64,000 bases of DNA from Viola odorata. Taxonomy: Eukaryota > Streptophyta > Magnoliopsida > Malpighiales > Violaceae. Position 1 is the stretch's first letter. Each line of letters begins with the position of its first letter. Shown here piece by piece: positions 32,733 to 42,531 of this stretch. Under the pieces are notes generated by a model. The model did not search any database. It had not been told where the DNA came from and saw only the letters and a program-made list of their open reading frames with translations. The stretch is taken from contig OY829538.1 of assembly GCA_963691705.1 (NCBI GenBank), forward strand, positions 29,718,836 through 29,782,835. Direction: 5' to 3'. A program made the translations under genes and the position numbers.

Positions 32733-33544
32733 CCTGAAATTCAAAACAGAAAATTTTCTAAGCGTAAAATTGCCTAAAACTATCACTCCCTCACGTGTTT
32801 ACTCTCGTGTTTATCTCTCTATTAATCTCACAAAATCTCTCAAAGCAAATTTTCTAGATTCTTAATTCAAGATGAACCGACTCGAAGAATTTTCAAGAAA
32901 AAGCATCCAAGGAGACACGCAAAGAAAACTAGCGTAGAAACAAATTGTGAGGTAATATACTCAAATCAATTGCAAAGATCAATCAATCAATCAAGTATAC
33001 TACAGAGTAGAAAGGCACAGTAGTAATGGAATCAAGAAAAGCTCAAAACAAACAGATTCAGTCAGTTTATAAACTCAAAAACGCTAATGGCATGCGATTA
33101 GGATTTTAAAACTTGTTTTGTCCACAACTTTTGATTTCCAATTCCAAATCCAATGATTTTTTTTGCTATGAGTCACAAATTCACTCCATTATTTGATTTT
33201 GAAGCTCCTGTTTTTTTTTGAATGGTACTAATTTCGTTTCTGTTTTCGTTTTTGTTTTTTTTTTTTTTAACGAAATTTCTTCACACCTTTTTTTAATTTT
33301 TTAAATTCAATGCAACACAAACCACAAATTAACTAAGACACTTTGGGGATTTTTTTTTTTGACAATATTAAAGGACTTACAAATCGTTGAGGTTGATTTG
33401 CACACTAATCACACACTCAAGACACTATTGACACAAGATAACTAACACACAAGCACGCAAGAGAATTGGTGTAGATAGGAATTAAAGAATACCAATTCTA
33501 ACAAAGAAAACACAATAATTAAAGGGATAGATTTACCAAGTTGG

Positions 33545-33567
33545 GACAGTTGAGCTCCGCTACCAAC
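33545..33567 (-). other. Primer-binding site of minus-strand gypsy element
   Basis: The minus strand after the 5-prime LTR reads GTTGGTAGCGGAGCTCAACT, a variant of the initiator-Met tRNA complement. Confidence 0.6.
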
Positions 33568-34718
33568 TGATGCATTCCTTAGTAGGCTAGAACAATCTCT
33601 TTAGATCCTTGTCCGACGACGTGGCTTTCAATGCGGAATTTTAACTTGAAGAAAACTGTGAAACTCTAAGACTAGGTGCGCTTGGCACTTCACGTCGAAT
33701 CCCTTGAGGTTCTTGGGTCAGACCGATGAATCTCCAAGACTGGGTGCTCTTGGCAATCCAAAGATGAAAGACTCAATAGATAGTGCTTTCAAGTTTTACT
33801 TGACAAGCTAATTGAATGCACAAAATTCAATTAGATGCAAGGTTCATCAAGAATGGATGGATAAAGATCCAAAGCAATCTGCTTTCAATTATCAATAATA
33901 GTCTAGCTGAAATAATAATGTGGGCGGCTCCTTTTAAGGATGCGTCAAACCTTAATTCCAAAATGGAAACTAGTTTAGTTTCTAAAAATGAATTTAAATC
34001 AAAATGGCAACAAGCCACACTTCCATAAAGGTTCCAAAACCCTAATATGACATAAATAAATATAGAAATAAATGATAGAGGTCCAGGCGCCGCCGTTTTG
34101 GTCAAAGTGCCCAAGTGGCTTTGCTTGCGGGTCCGTCGGTCACGTTTTAAGGAAACAAGGCGTTTTCCTTATTCCCTCAAGCGTTCCCAATGAAACTTGG
34201 AGGTAAACTTAAGAACACATAGAAGAAGTACTGGGCTGAGTCTTGTGTGAGAAAATATGCTCCGATCTTCAAAAGGCTCAGCGGTGGCTTTCACTGTCCA
34301 ATGCGGTCTTGTGTTTTGGGCGTTCTCCCAAACCCTTCGGGCGTTTCTCCTGATTCTTGGCATGGATTACTCTCTTGTATTATAAATGATCATGGCATGG
34401 TCAAAAATGGGAGATGGGCGCTGATGGACCTAAATGTCCGATGTGGCCATGTTTGGCCCATCCGCGGGCGTAGACGATGCGCGGATTAGGGTTACTAGGC
34501 GCGACTAGTGCGCGCATAGGCTGGCCTCATATGAGGCTATCTCTACCTTCAGTTCTTTGTGGATAAGGCTGCTGAGCCTCACCTGTAAGGCTCGGGCCTT
34601 GGCACGGGTGATTGGGCCCGTGGGCGACAATGGGAGGCTCGCGGCTGCGGCTGCGGCATCCTCCAAGGCTCGGGCCTTGGCGCGGGTGATTGCGCCTATG
34701 GTACTAGGGATCATATCA
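33568..34718 (-). repeat. 5-prime LTR of minus-strand gypsy element
   Basis: 1151 bp, same length as 27535-28685, with scattered substitutions. It ends ATCATATCA before the CTTTC TSD. Confidence 0.9.
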
Positions 34719-34723
34719 CTTTC
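34719..34723. repeat. TSD of minus-strand gypsy element, right copy
   Basis: CTTTC, matching 27530-27534. Confidence 0.88.
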
Positions 34724-35742
34724 TACAAAAGGGACTTACAAAACCGGTTGCAAGGACTCAAACAAGGAACCAAGCCTGTGGGCGACTACTACAATGAGCT
34801 TGAGGCTCTTCTCACCCAAACTAACACCCAAGAAGACAAATAGGTAACTATGGCCAAATTTTTGAATGGTGTGCATGAGAAAATTAGATATAAACTTGAA
34901 TGGCGTGATTTTATGAATTTGCAACCTATGTTACACTATGCACTCAAGGTAGAAACACATGAGGCCACCAAAAGGAAGAATTTCCCTAGCTGAAATACCA
35001 ACAGCACCAACACATACTCAAATCCTTCCAAGACACCATGGAAACCATACCAAAAATACCAACCTAAAAACCCATCGTATACCAAACAAAATTCCCCAAC
35101 ACCAAAGCCTTACACACCTTACACCAAGCCACCTCCTACTACGACACCAAACAACCAAAACACTTCCAATGCACCACCTAGAAAATACTCTTCCAACATT
35201 GAATGTTTAAAGTGTCTTGGGAGAGGGCGACACATCTCTTCCGAATGCCCAAACCGGAGGGTGATTGTCATTAGAGAGGGAGTGTATGAGACGGATAGTG
35301 AAGGAGATGAGGTTATTAATGCGGAGGTTTGTAGGGAAGAGGAAGAAGTAATGAGTAGTGATGGGGAAGAAATTAAGTCGGCTTCGGCCATGACCTTGGT
35401 TGTGAGGAGGAGTTTGAGTGCACATGCTAAGTTGGAAGATGCATGTGTGGAGCAAAGGGAGAACCTCTTCCCTTCTAGATGTGAGGTGCATGGTAAGATC
35501 ATCTCTATGATTGTGGATAATGGTAGTGTTGTTGATGCCGCAAGTCACATTCTAGTGCACAAATTGGGTTTGCCAACTACACGCCCAAGCCTTATTCCCT
35601 TCATTGGTTTAATGATGATGGAGAGGTTAGGGTCAAGGAGCAAGTGCTTGTGAACTTCAAGATGGGAGGGTATGAGGATGAGCGATTGTGTGATGTGATG
35701 ACAATGGATGTGAGTCATCTTCTTTCGGGGCGTCCATAATGT
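34724..35742 (+). pseudogene. gag end and protease start of plus-strand gypsy element
   Basis: Continues the gag reading frame interrupted at 27534: YKRDLQNRLQGLKQG-like region, MAKFLNGVHEKIRYKLEW, a Pro/Thr/Asn-rich linker, then a knuckle that reads CLKCLGRGRHISSEC. This has one extra residue between the second Cys and the His (CX2CX5HX4C) compared with the usual CX2CX4HX4C. Protease begins with LVVRRSLSAHAKLED and SMIVDNGSVVDAAS. Stops near 34841, 34993 and 35651. Similarity ends near 35742 at LLSGRP. Confidence 0.8.
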
Positions 35743-35890
35743 CATTTAATTTTATCTATACATGGAAAGTTTGAAAATCTATTTCCTTAATATGCATTAA
35801 TTGTAAATTAAATTAAAATTTGGCATATAAATTTTAATTTATATGAAAATAAATGAGTATCTAACAAAAAATGAATAATGTAGATTTAAA

Positions 35891-35904
35891 TCATTATAGA
35901 AAAA
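35891..35904. repeat. TSD of LINE-C, left copy
   Basis: TCATTATAGAAAAA, identical to 41950-41963. Confidence 0.92.
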
Positions 35905-36823
35905 ATGGAAAGTAATATCCAAAGCTCCAGCGATGATGGTGGTTTCATCCCGAGTCAACTCTCCGCCCTTCCCTGCCTAATCAAGTACACAAAATTCACT
36001 GGCTGTTATAGCTCTAATTTGTTCAGAGGTCTTCCTCAGCTTCTTTGTCTTGGCTTCTTGTAAGTCTCCCGTCTGATCCTTTTTTCCTCCGTCGTCCTCT
36101 AGCTTCCTCTTCAGTCAGCTCCTGTCCGTGCCGTTCTTTGCTCTTTATCCTCCTTCTTCTGTTTCCTTGGGTAGGTGTTTGGGTTTCCTGGGTCCTCCCT
36201 TTAGTCTAGTTCGGTTTGCCGGCCCTGTTCGGTGTTTGCCCTCCGTCCTGTCTCCCGGTCTTCGGCCGCGCTGTCTTCTCTCTCGGCTTGCTGCTCTCCG
36301 GTCCGGCGAGGTGTTGGGACGGTTTGCTGGTGCTTGCTTGCATGGGTTGTGGGCCACCCCACTATCTCGCCTTGGTCAAAGGCTGTATTGCTAGTGCATG
36401 CTTGCATGGGCCGTGGGCCATCCCACTCTCTCACATTGGTCAAGTAAGTTGGCTTTACATGTTTTCCTGTCTCCTCTCCTCTATTTCCTAATTATTCTGT
36501 TGCCTTGTTGTTCCCTGTGCTTTTTTTCCTTGTGTTTCGTTTTTTCCCGTTGTGGTCTCTCCTTTCCTTGCGTCTGTCCCCATCTCCCCTTCTTGGTTTT
36601 CCGGCGGGTTCTGGCCCCAAGTTTTATTCCTGTTCCTTGTCCAGTGCTCCGTGCGTCCTTCTCTAGTGCTGTCCTGTTCTTTGTCATATTTATGTATCCT
36701 AAGGCTATGCAACCCGCTTCTATCACCTCCCATCCTTCCCTCTTTGCTTCTGTTTCTAGTTTCCTTTCCTTGAACTTGCTGTTTACCCGTTACCTCCTCA
36801 AGAGAAAAGATAAAACTAAAGGA

Positions 36824-37811
36824 ATGTCTCTGGAGGGTGTGGATATTGTGGACCATTCGATCGGGGGAGAGCCCGTGGGTGGGGCTACCGATCGGGTGGT
36901 GCTTGAAAGCTTGGCAGAAGTGAAATGTTCCCTCCTGCTCGGGAAAATCCTTGGAGCCCATAGCCTTAGTCCTGGAGCTGCTGGTGCTTTCTTTAACCGC
37001 ATGCGGGAACTTTGGTGCCTTTTGGGGGAGGTGCGGATCACGACCTTAGCGCCGAACCGCTTTCTGTTTCAGTTCGAGCTTGAGGATGACCTATCCAGGG
37101 TGCTAGCCAGGACCCCGTGGCTATGGAATCGAAGTTTGGTGGTTCTCAGAAGGGTGTTTGGTGATGAGCAATTATTGGATGTGGAGTTGAACTCTTCTAT
37201 TTTCTCGGTCCGCCTGCTCGACATTCCGCTGAACCTCCGCACCAAGAATAACATCCGGATCATGGCTAACAAGCTTGGATCTTTTGTTTCGGTTGAGGAA
37301 GAGGATCTTGAACGGGTTAGTGGATGGGTGAAGGTGAGAATTGAGATCGACGTGGAGCGCCCCCTGGTGACAGAAATTAAACAGGGGAGGGCTGGTGGGA
37401 GCCCCTGGGCCCCTGGCGTCCGCTGGTGTGAGCCAGTCGGCTACTCCAGATTTCTCTGCTAAGGAGGACCCGGAGGAGGACCCGGAGGAGGTCCCACAAC
37501 CCCCCTCTCCTTTGATGCCTGATGTTGAGTTTAGTTTCAATACCTGTGACAAAAATGTGGGCACTCAGAAGCAGGTGTTGGTGACTGGGAAAGTTGGCAA
37601 GCCTAAGAAATCTCGGGGTGGTGCTAGGATCATCCATACTGCTCGGAAAAGTATTCCGCGATCTAGGAAGAGAGATGGGGCAGCCCTCGAGATGGGAGAC
37701 AGCGAGGATCAGTCCATTCCTTTGTACAGGAAAAGAAGAGTTGTGCATTGGGAGACTGATGGTGGCACTAGTCCGGCGGCGGTTGCTGAGCAACCCCGCC
37801 TAGAGACATGA
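36824..37811 (+). pseudogene. LINE-C ORF1 (DUF4283), internally deleted
   Basis: ORF1 protein binds LINE RNA and helps form the RNP. The start is the ATG 36824 (MSLEGVDIVDHS); an in-frame extension upstream to 36398 is hydrophobic, UTR-like and unlikely to be translated. The DUF4283 domain covers about residues 30-175: SLLLGKILGAHSLSPGA, ALARTPWLWN-like motif, NIRIMANKLGSFVSVEEE, WVKVRIEIDVERPL. Directly after TEIKQG, where plant LINEs normally have a CCHC knuckle, the sequence jumps to the Pro/Glu-rich C-terminal part in another frame. The first frame stops at 37462; the C-terminal frame runs 37395-37811. The stop TGA overlaps the ORF2 ATG (ATGA, 37808-37811). Confidence 0.85.
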
Positions 37812-40800
37812 GTCTTCTAGCCTGGAACTGCCGAGGGCTGGGAAACCCTCAGGCAGGAGCGATTTTCTCTAAATTACTAGGTTTAGAGTTTCCCTGCTTA
37901 GTTTTCCTGTCTGAAACTAAGTTGTATGCGGATGAGTTTCACAATCTTAATAAAAAATGGTCTTTCCCCTACGTTCTTGCGGTTGATTGTGAGGGTGATA
38001 ATAGGAGAGGGGGTTTAGCTGTTATGTGCCGGAATGATTTATCAGTGAACGTTTTACACTGTGATGTCCATTGTATTGATATTGAATTACTCAACGGTCT
38101 CTCTAATACCCCCCCTTGGAGATTTACCGGGATCTACGGGTGGCCTCGCTCTACGGAGAAATATAAGACCTGGGATTTGCTCCGATTCATTAAAGATAAG
38201 AGTCGTCTCCCTTGGCTGTGTGTGGGGGATTTTAACGAGGTGTTGTGGGCCCATGAGAAGCAGGGTGGTTTACATAAGATGTTTGCCGAGATGGATGCTT
38301 TTCGTTGTGCCCTGAACGATTGTAATCTTATCGATCTTGGGTTCGTTGGCCCGAAATTCACTTGGACCAATAACCAATGGGGGAGTAGTAGCATTAGGGA
38401 AAGGCTGGACAGAGGGGCGGCTACTGATGAGTGGAGGAGTTGCTTCCCCGAGGCTAAGGTTATGCACCTTCCCCGTATTGGGTCGGATCATTGCCCGATT
38501 CTGATCAAGCTCACTGCTGATCGCCACAAGACCCAGAGAGGCAGGGTGTTTCGTTTTGAGGCGGCTTGGCTCTGGGAGGAGTCGTGTTTTGAGTTCGTCA
38601 GAGATATGTGGAGTGGATCGAATTTCCGGGAGTCCCGTGACCCGCTTGATCAGTGCCTGAAGCTTTGTGGGGTAGAACTATCTAAGTGGAGTAAGGAGGT
38701 GTTCGGTAATGTCCATGCGTCAATTGTCCAGAAGAGAGATCACCTTGGGTTTCTTCTCCACCTGCCTGCTTCGGACCCCACTCTCGAGGAGATTGATCGT
38801 GTTAGTAAGGAGATCGAGGAGCTTATTTATAGGGAGGAGATTATGTGGAAGCAACGGTCCCGGGTCCTCTGGCTTGGGGAGGGTGATAGAAATTCCAAAT
38901 TCTTTCACGTTAGAGCCTCCCAAAGGAGGAAGAAGAACACTATTTCCCGCATCCTTGATGAGTCGGGTATCTGGAGGCTGAATCAGGGGGATGTGGAGAG
39001 GACTTTCCTTGAGTTTTATAAATCTTTATTCTCTTCTGGAGGTTGCAATCTTGAGTCTCCGGTTCTCCAAGCTGTCACTCCGCGTGTCTCTAGTTACATG
39101 AATCTGAGTCTTGACCGGGTCTTCACTAGTGATGAAGTCTTTAGAGCCCTTAAGCAGATGCACCCCACGAAGGCCCCTGGCCCGGATGGGATGCCTCCTC
39201 TCTTTTTTCAAAAGTTCTGGTCCTTCTTGGAAGCCCCTGTCTGTAAAGCAGTGCTTGGTATCCTCAACGAGGGAGAGGACCCGAGTTACCTTAATCACAC
39301 CTTCATCACCCTTATTCCTAAAGTTGCCAACCCTACTACTTGCTCCCAGTTTCGCCCTATCAGCCTGTGTAACGTTGTTTTCAAGTTGATCACTAAGGTG
39401 ATGGAGAATCGCCTGAAGAAGATTCTTCCCTGTATTGTGGCGGACAATCAGAGTGCTTTCGTTCCGGGCAGACTTATCACTGATTCCGCCCTGATTGCTC
39501 AGGAGATTTTTCATGGGATGAATATTAAACGCTCCGGGCCTGGTTGGATGAGTGTTAAACTTGATATGAGTAAGGCTTATGATAGAGTTGAGTGGAGCTA
39601 CCTCGAAGCGATCATGTCCCGGCTCGGTTTCTCTGACCGTTGGATCTCGCTTGTCATGCGCTGTGTTAATTCGGTCTCTTACTCCATCCTTCTCAATGGG
39701 GCTCCTGGCCCCTCTTTTCGCCCTGAGAGAGGCCTTCGTCAGGGTGACCCGTTATCTCCCTACCTTTTCCTCCTGTGTGCTGAGGGTCTTTCGGCTATGT
39801 TTCAGGCTGCTGCCTCAGCCAACAGGATTCACGGTTACTCGGTTTGTCGTGGTAGTCCTGACATTAGCCACTTGTTCTATGCTGATGATAGCCTTATTTT
39901 TAGTAGGGCTGAGGTGGAAGAGGCAGGAGTAGTTAATTCGATTTTAAAGGATTACGAGGAAGCGTCTGGTCAGAAGGTCAACCTTGATAAATCGGCGGTC
40001 TTCTTCAGTAAGAATGTGAGTTCTGGAGTCAAGTGTCGTGTGGCTGCCAGACTTGGGATGGTGGTTACTGATTCCTTTGGCTCTTACCTCGGTCTCCCTG
40101 TCTCCTTTGGTAGGGACAAGAAAAGGATATTTGCTTCGATCCGAGACAGAGTCTGTAAGAGGTTGGGGGGTTGGAATGAGAAAAGGTTGTCCCAGGCGGG
40201 GAGGGAAGTCTTGATTAAATCGGTCATCCAGTCTATTCCTACGTATCTGATGAGTTGTTTTGAGATCCCTATTTCCATTTGCGATGATCTGGAAAAAGCT
40301 ACTAGAAGGTTTTGGTGGGGGGGTCGTGAGGATGAGCGCAAGTTGCACTGGGTTTCCTGGGATAAGCTTTGTCGGTCTAAGGAGGTGGGTGGTTTGGGTT
40401 TTAGGAAGGTGAGGGAATTTAACCTGGCCCTTCTTGCCAAGCAGGGCTGGAGGATTCATAAGCACCCGAACTCTCTGCTCGCCAAGATCTTGAAAGCGCG
40501 ATATTTTCCGCATTCTGACTTCCTGGAAGCCGGTGTGGGTTCTCATCCTAGCGTCGACTGGCGGAGCATTCTTGCTGGTCGTGTGGTTCTCCAGAATGGT
40601 TGTTTTTGGCGGGTGGGGAATGGGAGGAATATAAGGATTTGGAAGGTTCCTTGGCTCCCCTCGGTTTCGGATGGGATGATCTCATCCCCTGTCTCGATGC
40701 TTGGGGAGGAGGCCACTGTGGCCGAGCTTATCTATTCAGATCGGCGGTGTTGGAAATCCGATCTTGTGGAACAACTCTTTTTACCGCGGGAGATATCAGA

Positions 40801-41269
40801 AATTCTTAGCCTGCCGCTTGTTCGGAATGGGGCGAATGATACTCTTGTGTGGAGGGGGACTACTAGTGGTAAGTACTCGGTTCGCAGTAGTTACCACAAT
40901 CTTGTTACTACTAGTACGCAGACGAATTCTGCCCTGTCTGGAGGTTGGTGGAAATTTTTATGGGGCCTGTCTATTCCGCCGAAGTTGAAGAATTTTATTT
41001 GGAGATTGGGGAATGACTCCCTCCCGACCAGAGTTAATCTGGGTAGAAGGGGCCTTGCTTTAGACCCGGTTTGCCCTTGTTGCAATGGGGAGGCGGAATC
41101 AGCTTCACACTTGCTGTTGTCTTGCCCTTTCGCTTCCGAGGTGTGGGCTAGGTTTGATCACTGGAGCAGGATCCCTCCGGGGCATGGGCAGAATTGGGTT
41201 GTTTGGCTTTCTGCTGCTAGGGGGGCTCTTGACCTTCAGGATCTCGAGCTGCTTCTGGCCATTCTCTAG
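37808..41269 (+). CDS. LINE-C ORF2: endonuclease, RT, zf-RVT
   Basis: Encodes the LINE enzyme that nicks target DNA and copies the element RNA at the nick. Residues 1-230 are an APE-type endonuclease (MSLLAWNCRGLGNP, FLSETKLYADEF, VGDFNEVLWAHE, GSDHCPI). About 450-790 is the RT: TKAPGPDGMPPLFFQKFW, FRPISLCNVVFKLITKV, KLDMSKAYDRVEW (about 585), RGLRQGDPLSPYLFLL (about 640) and the intact catalytic FYADD (691-694). The zf-RVT CPCCNGEAESASHLLLSCPF is near 1088-1108. The start ATG overlaps the ORF1 TGA. At 41267-41269 a TAG takes the place of a codon that is Trp in the related motif, so a single G-to-A change would explain it; the frame stays open to 41914. All RT core residues I can check are present. 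Confidence 0.93.
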   Translation: MSLLAWNCRGLGNPQAGAIFSKLLGLEFPCLVFLSETKLYADEFHNLNKKWSFPYVLAVDCEGDNRRGGLAVMCRNDLSVNVLHCDVHCIDIELLNGLSNTPPWRFTGIYGWPRSTEKYKTWDLLRFIKDKSRLPWLCVGDFNEVLWAHEKQGGLHKMFAEMDAFRCALNDCNLIDLGFVGPKFTWTNNQWGSSSIRERLDRGAATDEWRSCFPEAKVMHLPRIGSDHCPILIKLTADRHKTQRGRVFRFEAAWLWEESCFEFVRDMWSGSNFRESRDPLDQCLKLCGVELSKWSKEVFGNVHASIVQKRDHLGFLLHLPASDPTLEEIDRVSKEIEELIYREEIMWKQRSRVLWLGEGDRNSKFFHVRASQRRKKNTISRILDESGIWRLNQGDVERTFLEFYKSLFSSGGCNLESPVLQAVTPRVSSYMNLSLDRVFTSDEVFRALKQMHPTKAPGPDGMPPLFFQKFWSFLEAPVCKAVLGILNEGEDPSYLNHTFITLIPKVANPTTCSQFRPISLCNVVFKLITKVMENRLKKILPCIVADNQSAFVPGRLITDSALIAQEIFHGMNIKRSGPGWMSVKLDMSKAYDRVEWSYLEAIMSRLGFSDRWISLVMRCVNSVSYSILLNGAPGPSFRPERGLRQGDPLSPYLFLLCAEGLSAMFQAAASANRIHGYSVCRGSPDISHLFYADDSLIFSRAEVEEAGVVNSILKDYEEASGQKVNLDKSAVFFSKNVSSGVKCRVAARLGMVVTDSFGSYLGLPVSFGRDKKRIFASIRDRVCKRLGGWNEKRLSQAGREVLIKSVIQSIPTYLMSCFEIPISICDDLEKATRRFWWGGREDERKLHWVSWDKLCRSKEVGGLGFRKVREFNLALLAKQGWRIHKHPNSLLAKILKARYFPHSDFLEAGVGSHPSVDWRSILAGRVVLQNGCFWRVGNGRNIRIWKVPWLPSVSDGMISSPVSMLGEEATVAELIYSDRRCWKSDLVEQLFLPREISEILSLPLVRNGANDTLVWRGTTSGKYSVRSSYHNLVTTSTQTNSALSGGWWKFLWGLSIPPKLKNFIWRLGNDSLPTRVNLGRRGLALDPVCPCCNGEAESASHLLLSCPFASEVWARFDHWSRIPPGHGQNWVVWLSAARGALDLQDLELLLAIL

Positions 41270-41914
41270 TCGCTTTGGACTTCGCGAAATCGTAGGATTT
41301 TCTGCCAGTGGGCTGAGTCGGCCTCTGAGGTCTTCTTTAGGGCCGGTAAGTTCTTAGCTGATTTTGTTGAGGCCCGGGGATCGCAGCAGAGTCCCCCTCC
41401 CCCCTCTCCCCAGCTGATCCAGCCCTTGTTGCCTAGTTGGGAGCCTCCGCCGGCTGGAGTGATTAAAGTCAACACTAACGCTGCTGTTGGAGCCACGGGC
41501 TTAGGTCTCGGCTTTATCGCTCGTAACGATAGGGGTGGAATTATCTTCTCCGGGGCCATTTTCCTCCCCAACAGGTCTGTCCCGCAAACGGCCGAGGCCT
41601 TAGCGATGCGAGATGCTATGTTTCAAGCCAGGCAGTGGGGTTGCGAGAGGATCATCATTGAGTTGGACTGCCTCCAGAACATCTTGGCTCTGTCTAGTGG
41701 TGATTTCCCTTTAAATTACTCGGGTTTGGTGCTGGAAGAGGTTCACCGCCTTGCTTCTTCGTTTCGTTGCTGCTCCTTTTCGCATACTAGTAGATTCTCC
41801 AACGTCCCAGCTCACGAGTTAGGTCGTTTAGCTCTGATTTCCAGATTAGGAAATGTTTGGTTAGGGGAATGCCCCGAGGCGATCGCGCCTTTTGTTTCTG
41901 CTGATGGTGTCTAA
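41270..41914 (+). pseudogene. LINE-C RNase H domain, cut off by a TAG
   Basis: In frame with ORF2 after its stop. It contains SLWTSRNRRIF (usual lead-in), then VIKVNTNAAVGATGLG, AEALAMRDAM and IELDCLQNI, and ends near VPAHELGRLAL. This is the RVT_3/RNase H region of plant LINEs. The first catalytic Asp (VNTDAA in LINE-A) reads Asn here (VNTNAA), so this domain would be weakened even without the stop. Confidence 0.85.
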
Positions 41915-41949
41915 TATATGGTTATCTTCCCCGTCAAAAAAAAAAAAAT

Positions 41950-41963
41950 TCATTATAGAAAAA
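41950..41963. repeat. TSD of LINE-C, right copy
   Basis: TCATTATAGAAAAA directly after the poly(A) tail. Confidence 0.92.
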
Positions 41964-42523
41964 GAAAAATACTAAATTTAAGTAAAAGAATCCCGAAATT
42001 TTAGTTAATATTGAAAAAAAAATTAAAAACAACCTGAACCGGCCAAACTGGCTCCGGCTCAACGGTTCACGGTCATACCGGACTGGTCCACAATTTTTTG
42101 GTGTGAAATGAATTATAAGGTTTTTAGGGGTTGTAAGAACCGGACCCATGACTGGGTGACATTTTTTCCAATCGGACCGTCCGATCTAGTCTGGTTCTAA
42201 CAACCATGCTTGAAACTAAACTAGTATAGTGTTTAACTCGAATTAAGAGATAATTTAGTCACTTTGGTTTCTTAACGCATATATTTCCATTATAACTCAT
42301 AAATAGACTTGCTTAACTGATGGGTTGTCCAACGGGTCAACCCGAGTCGTAGCTTAATGGACGAGCTTGGGCCTAAAAAAATTATACCCAGTCTAGCCCG
42401 GATCGACCGTCTATGTTGTGGGTCCAGCCAGAGTTTTATAATTTTAGGCTCGAAGCTCAACCCGGCCTAGTCTAGCCCAGCCTGTTTGAATTAATTATTT
42501 ACCCCATATACATATATATGCAT
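41964..42523. other. Non-coding DNA with short inverted repeats
   Basis: No gene. GGTTGTAAGAACCGGAC (about 42129) pairs imperfectly with GTCTGGTTCTAACAACC (about 42189), a possible small foldback remnant. The 42300-42490 stretch is rich in GGGTCAACCCGAG/AGCCC words often seen in degraded DNA transposons, but no ends can be set. Confidence 0.4.
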
Positions 42524-42531
42524 GATGCATC
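42524..42531. repeat. TSD of hAT-like element, left copy
   Basis: GATGCATC, repeated at 43583-43590. Confidence 0.8.

Larger units (their letters stand above)
27535..34718 (-). mobile_element. Complete-ended Ty3/gypsy element (7.18 kb) with integrase deletion
   Basis: LTRs of 1151 bp at 27535-28685 and 33568-34718, TSD CTTTC, PBS next to the right LTR. Minus-strand gag, protease, RT, RNase H and the integrase N-terminus are present. Integrase jumps from the N-terminal part (ARCAICQRAKSRLASHGK near 28940) to the C-terminal EKINNNAYRLDLPSEYG (about 28850-28800), so the whole DDE catalytic core is deleted. It cannot integrate by itself. It is a sister of the CRM-like element at 13175-21050, with the same protein order and motifs. 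It sits in the gag of the plus-strand element. Confidence 0.92.
24707..35742 (+). mobile_element. Ty3/gypsy element (plus strand), 5-prime part only, interrupted
   Basis: A plus-strand element made of a 5-prime LTR (24707-25554), PBS, ~1-kb leader, and gag plus the start of protease in two pieces (26603-27534 and 34724-35742). A complete minus-strand gypsy element lies between the pieces with a CTTTC TSD. The element stops near 35742 inside protease; RT, integrase and 3-prime LTR are missing from the window. It inserted into Athila gag. The flanking Athila sequence should resume on the right but does not, so a deletion removed both its right part and the Athila 5-prime end. Confidence 0.8.
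35905..41949 (+). mobile_element. LINE-C, nearly intact L1-type retrotransposon (6.05 kb)
   Basis: Full-length plus-strand LINE with a perfect 14-bp TSD and a poly(A) tail at 41937-41948. It has a pyrimidine-rich 5-prime UTR (35905-36823), ORF1, and ORF2 with endonuclease, RT, zf-RVT and RNase H. ORF2 is open for 1153 codons and is interrupted only by one TAG before the RNase H domain. ORF1 has lost its zinc knuckle and is frameshifted. It is the youngest-looking coding element in the window and of the same broad family as LINE-A. It landed in AT-rich DNA just right of the broken gypsy element. Confidence 0.95.

Noticed and set aside
36398..36823. In-frame N-terminal extension of LINE-C ORF1
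   Set aside because: Composition is that of a pyrimidine-rich 5-prime UTR (Phe/Leu/Ser/Pro); the DUF4283 protein more plausibly starts at 36824.
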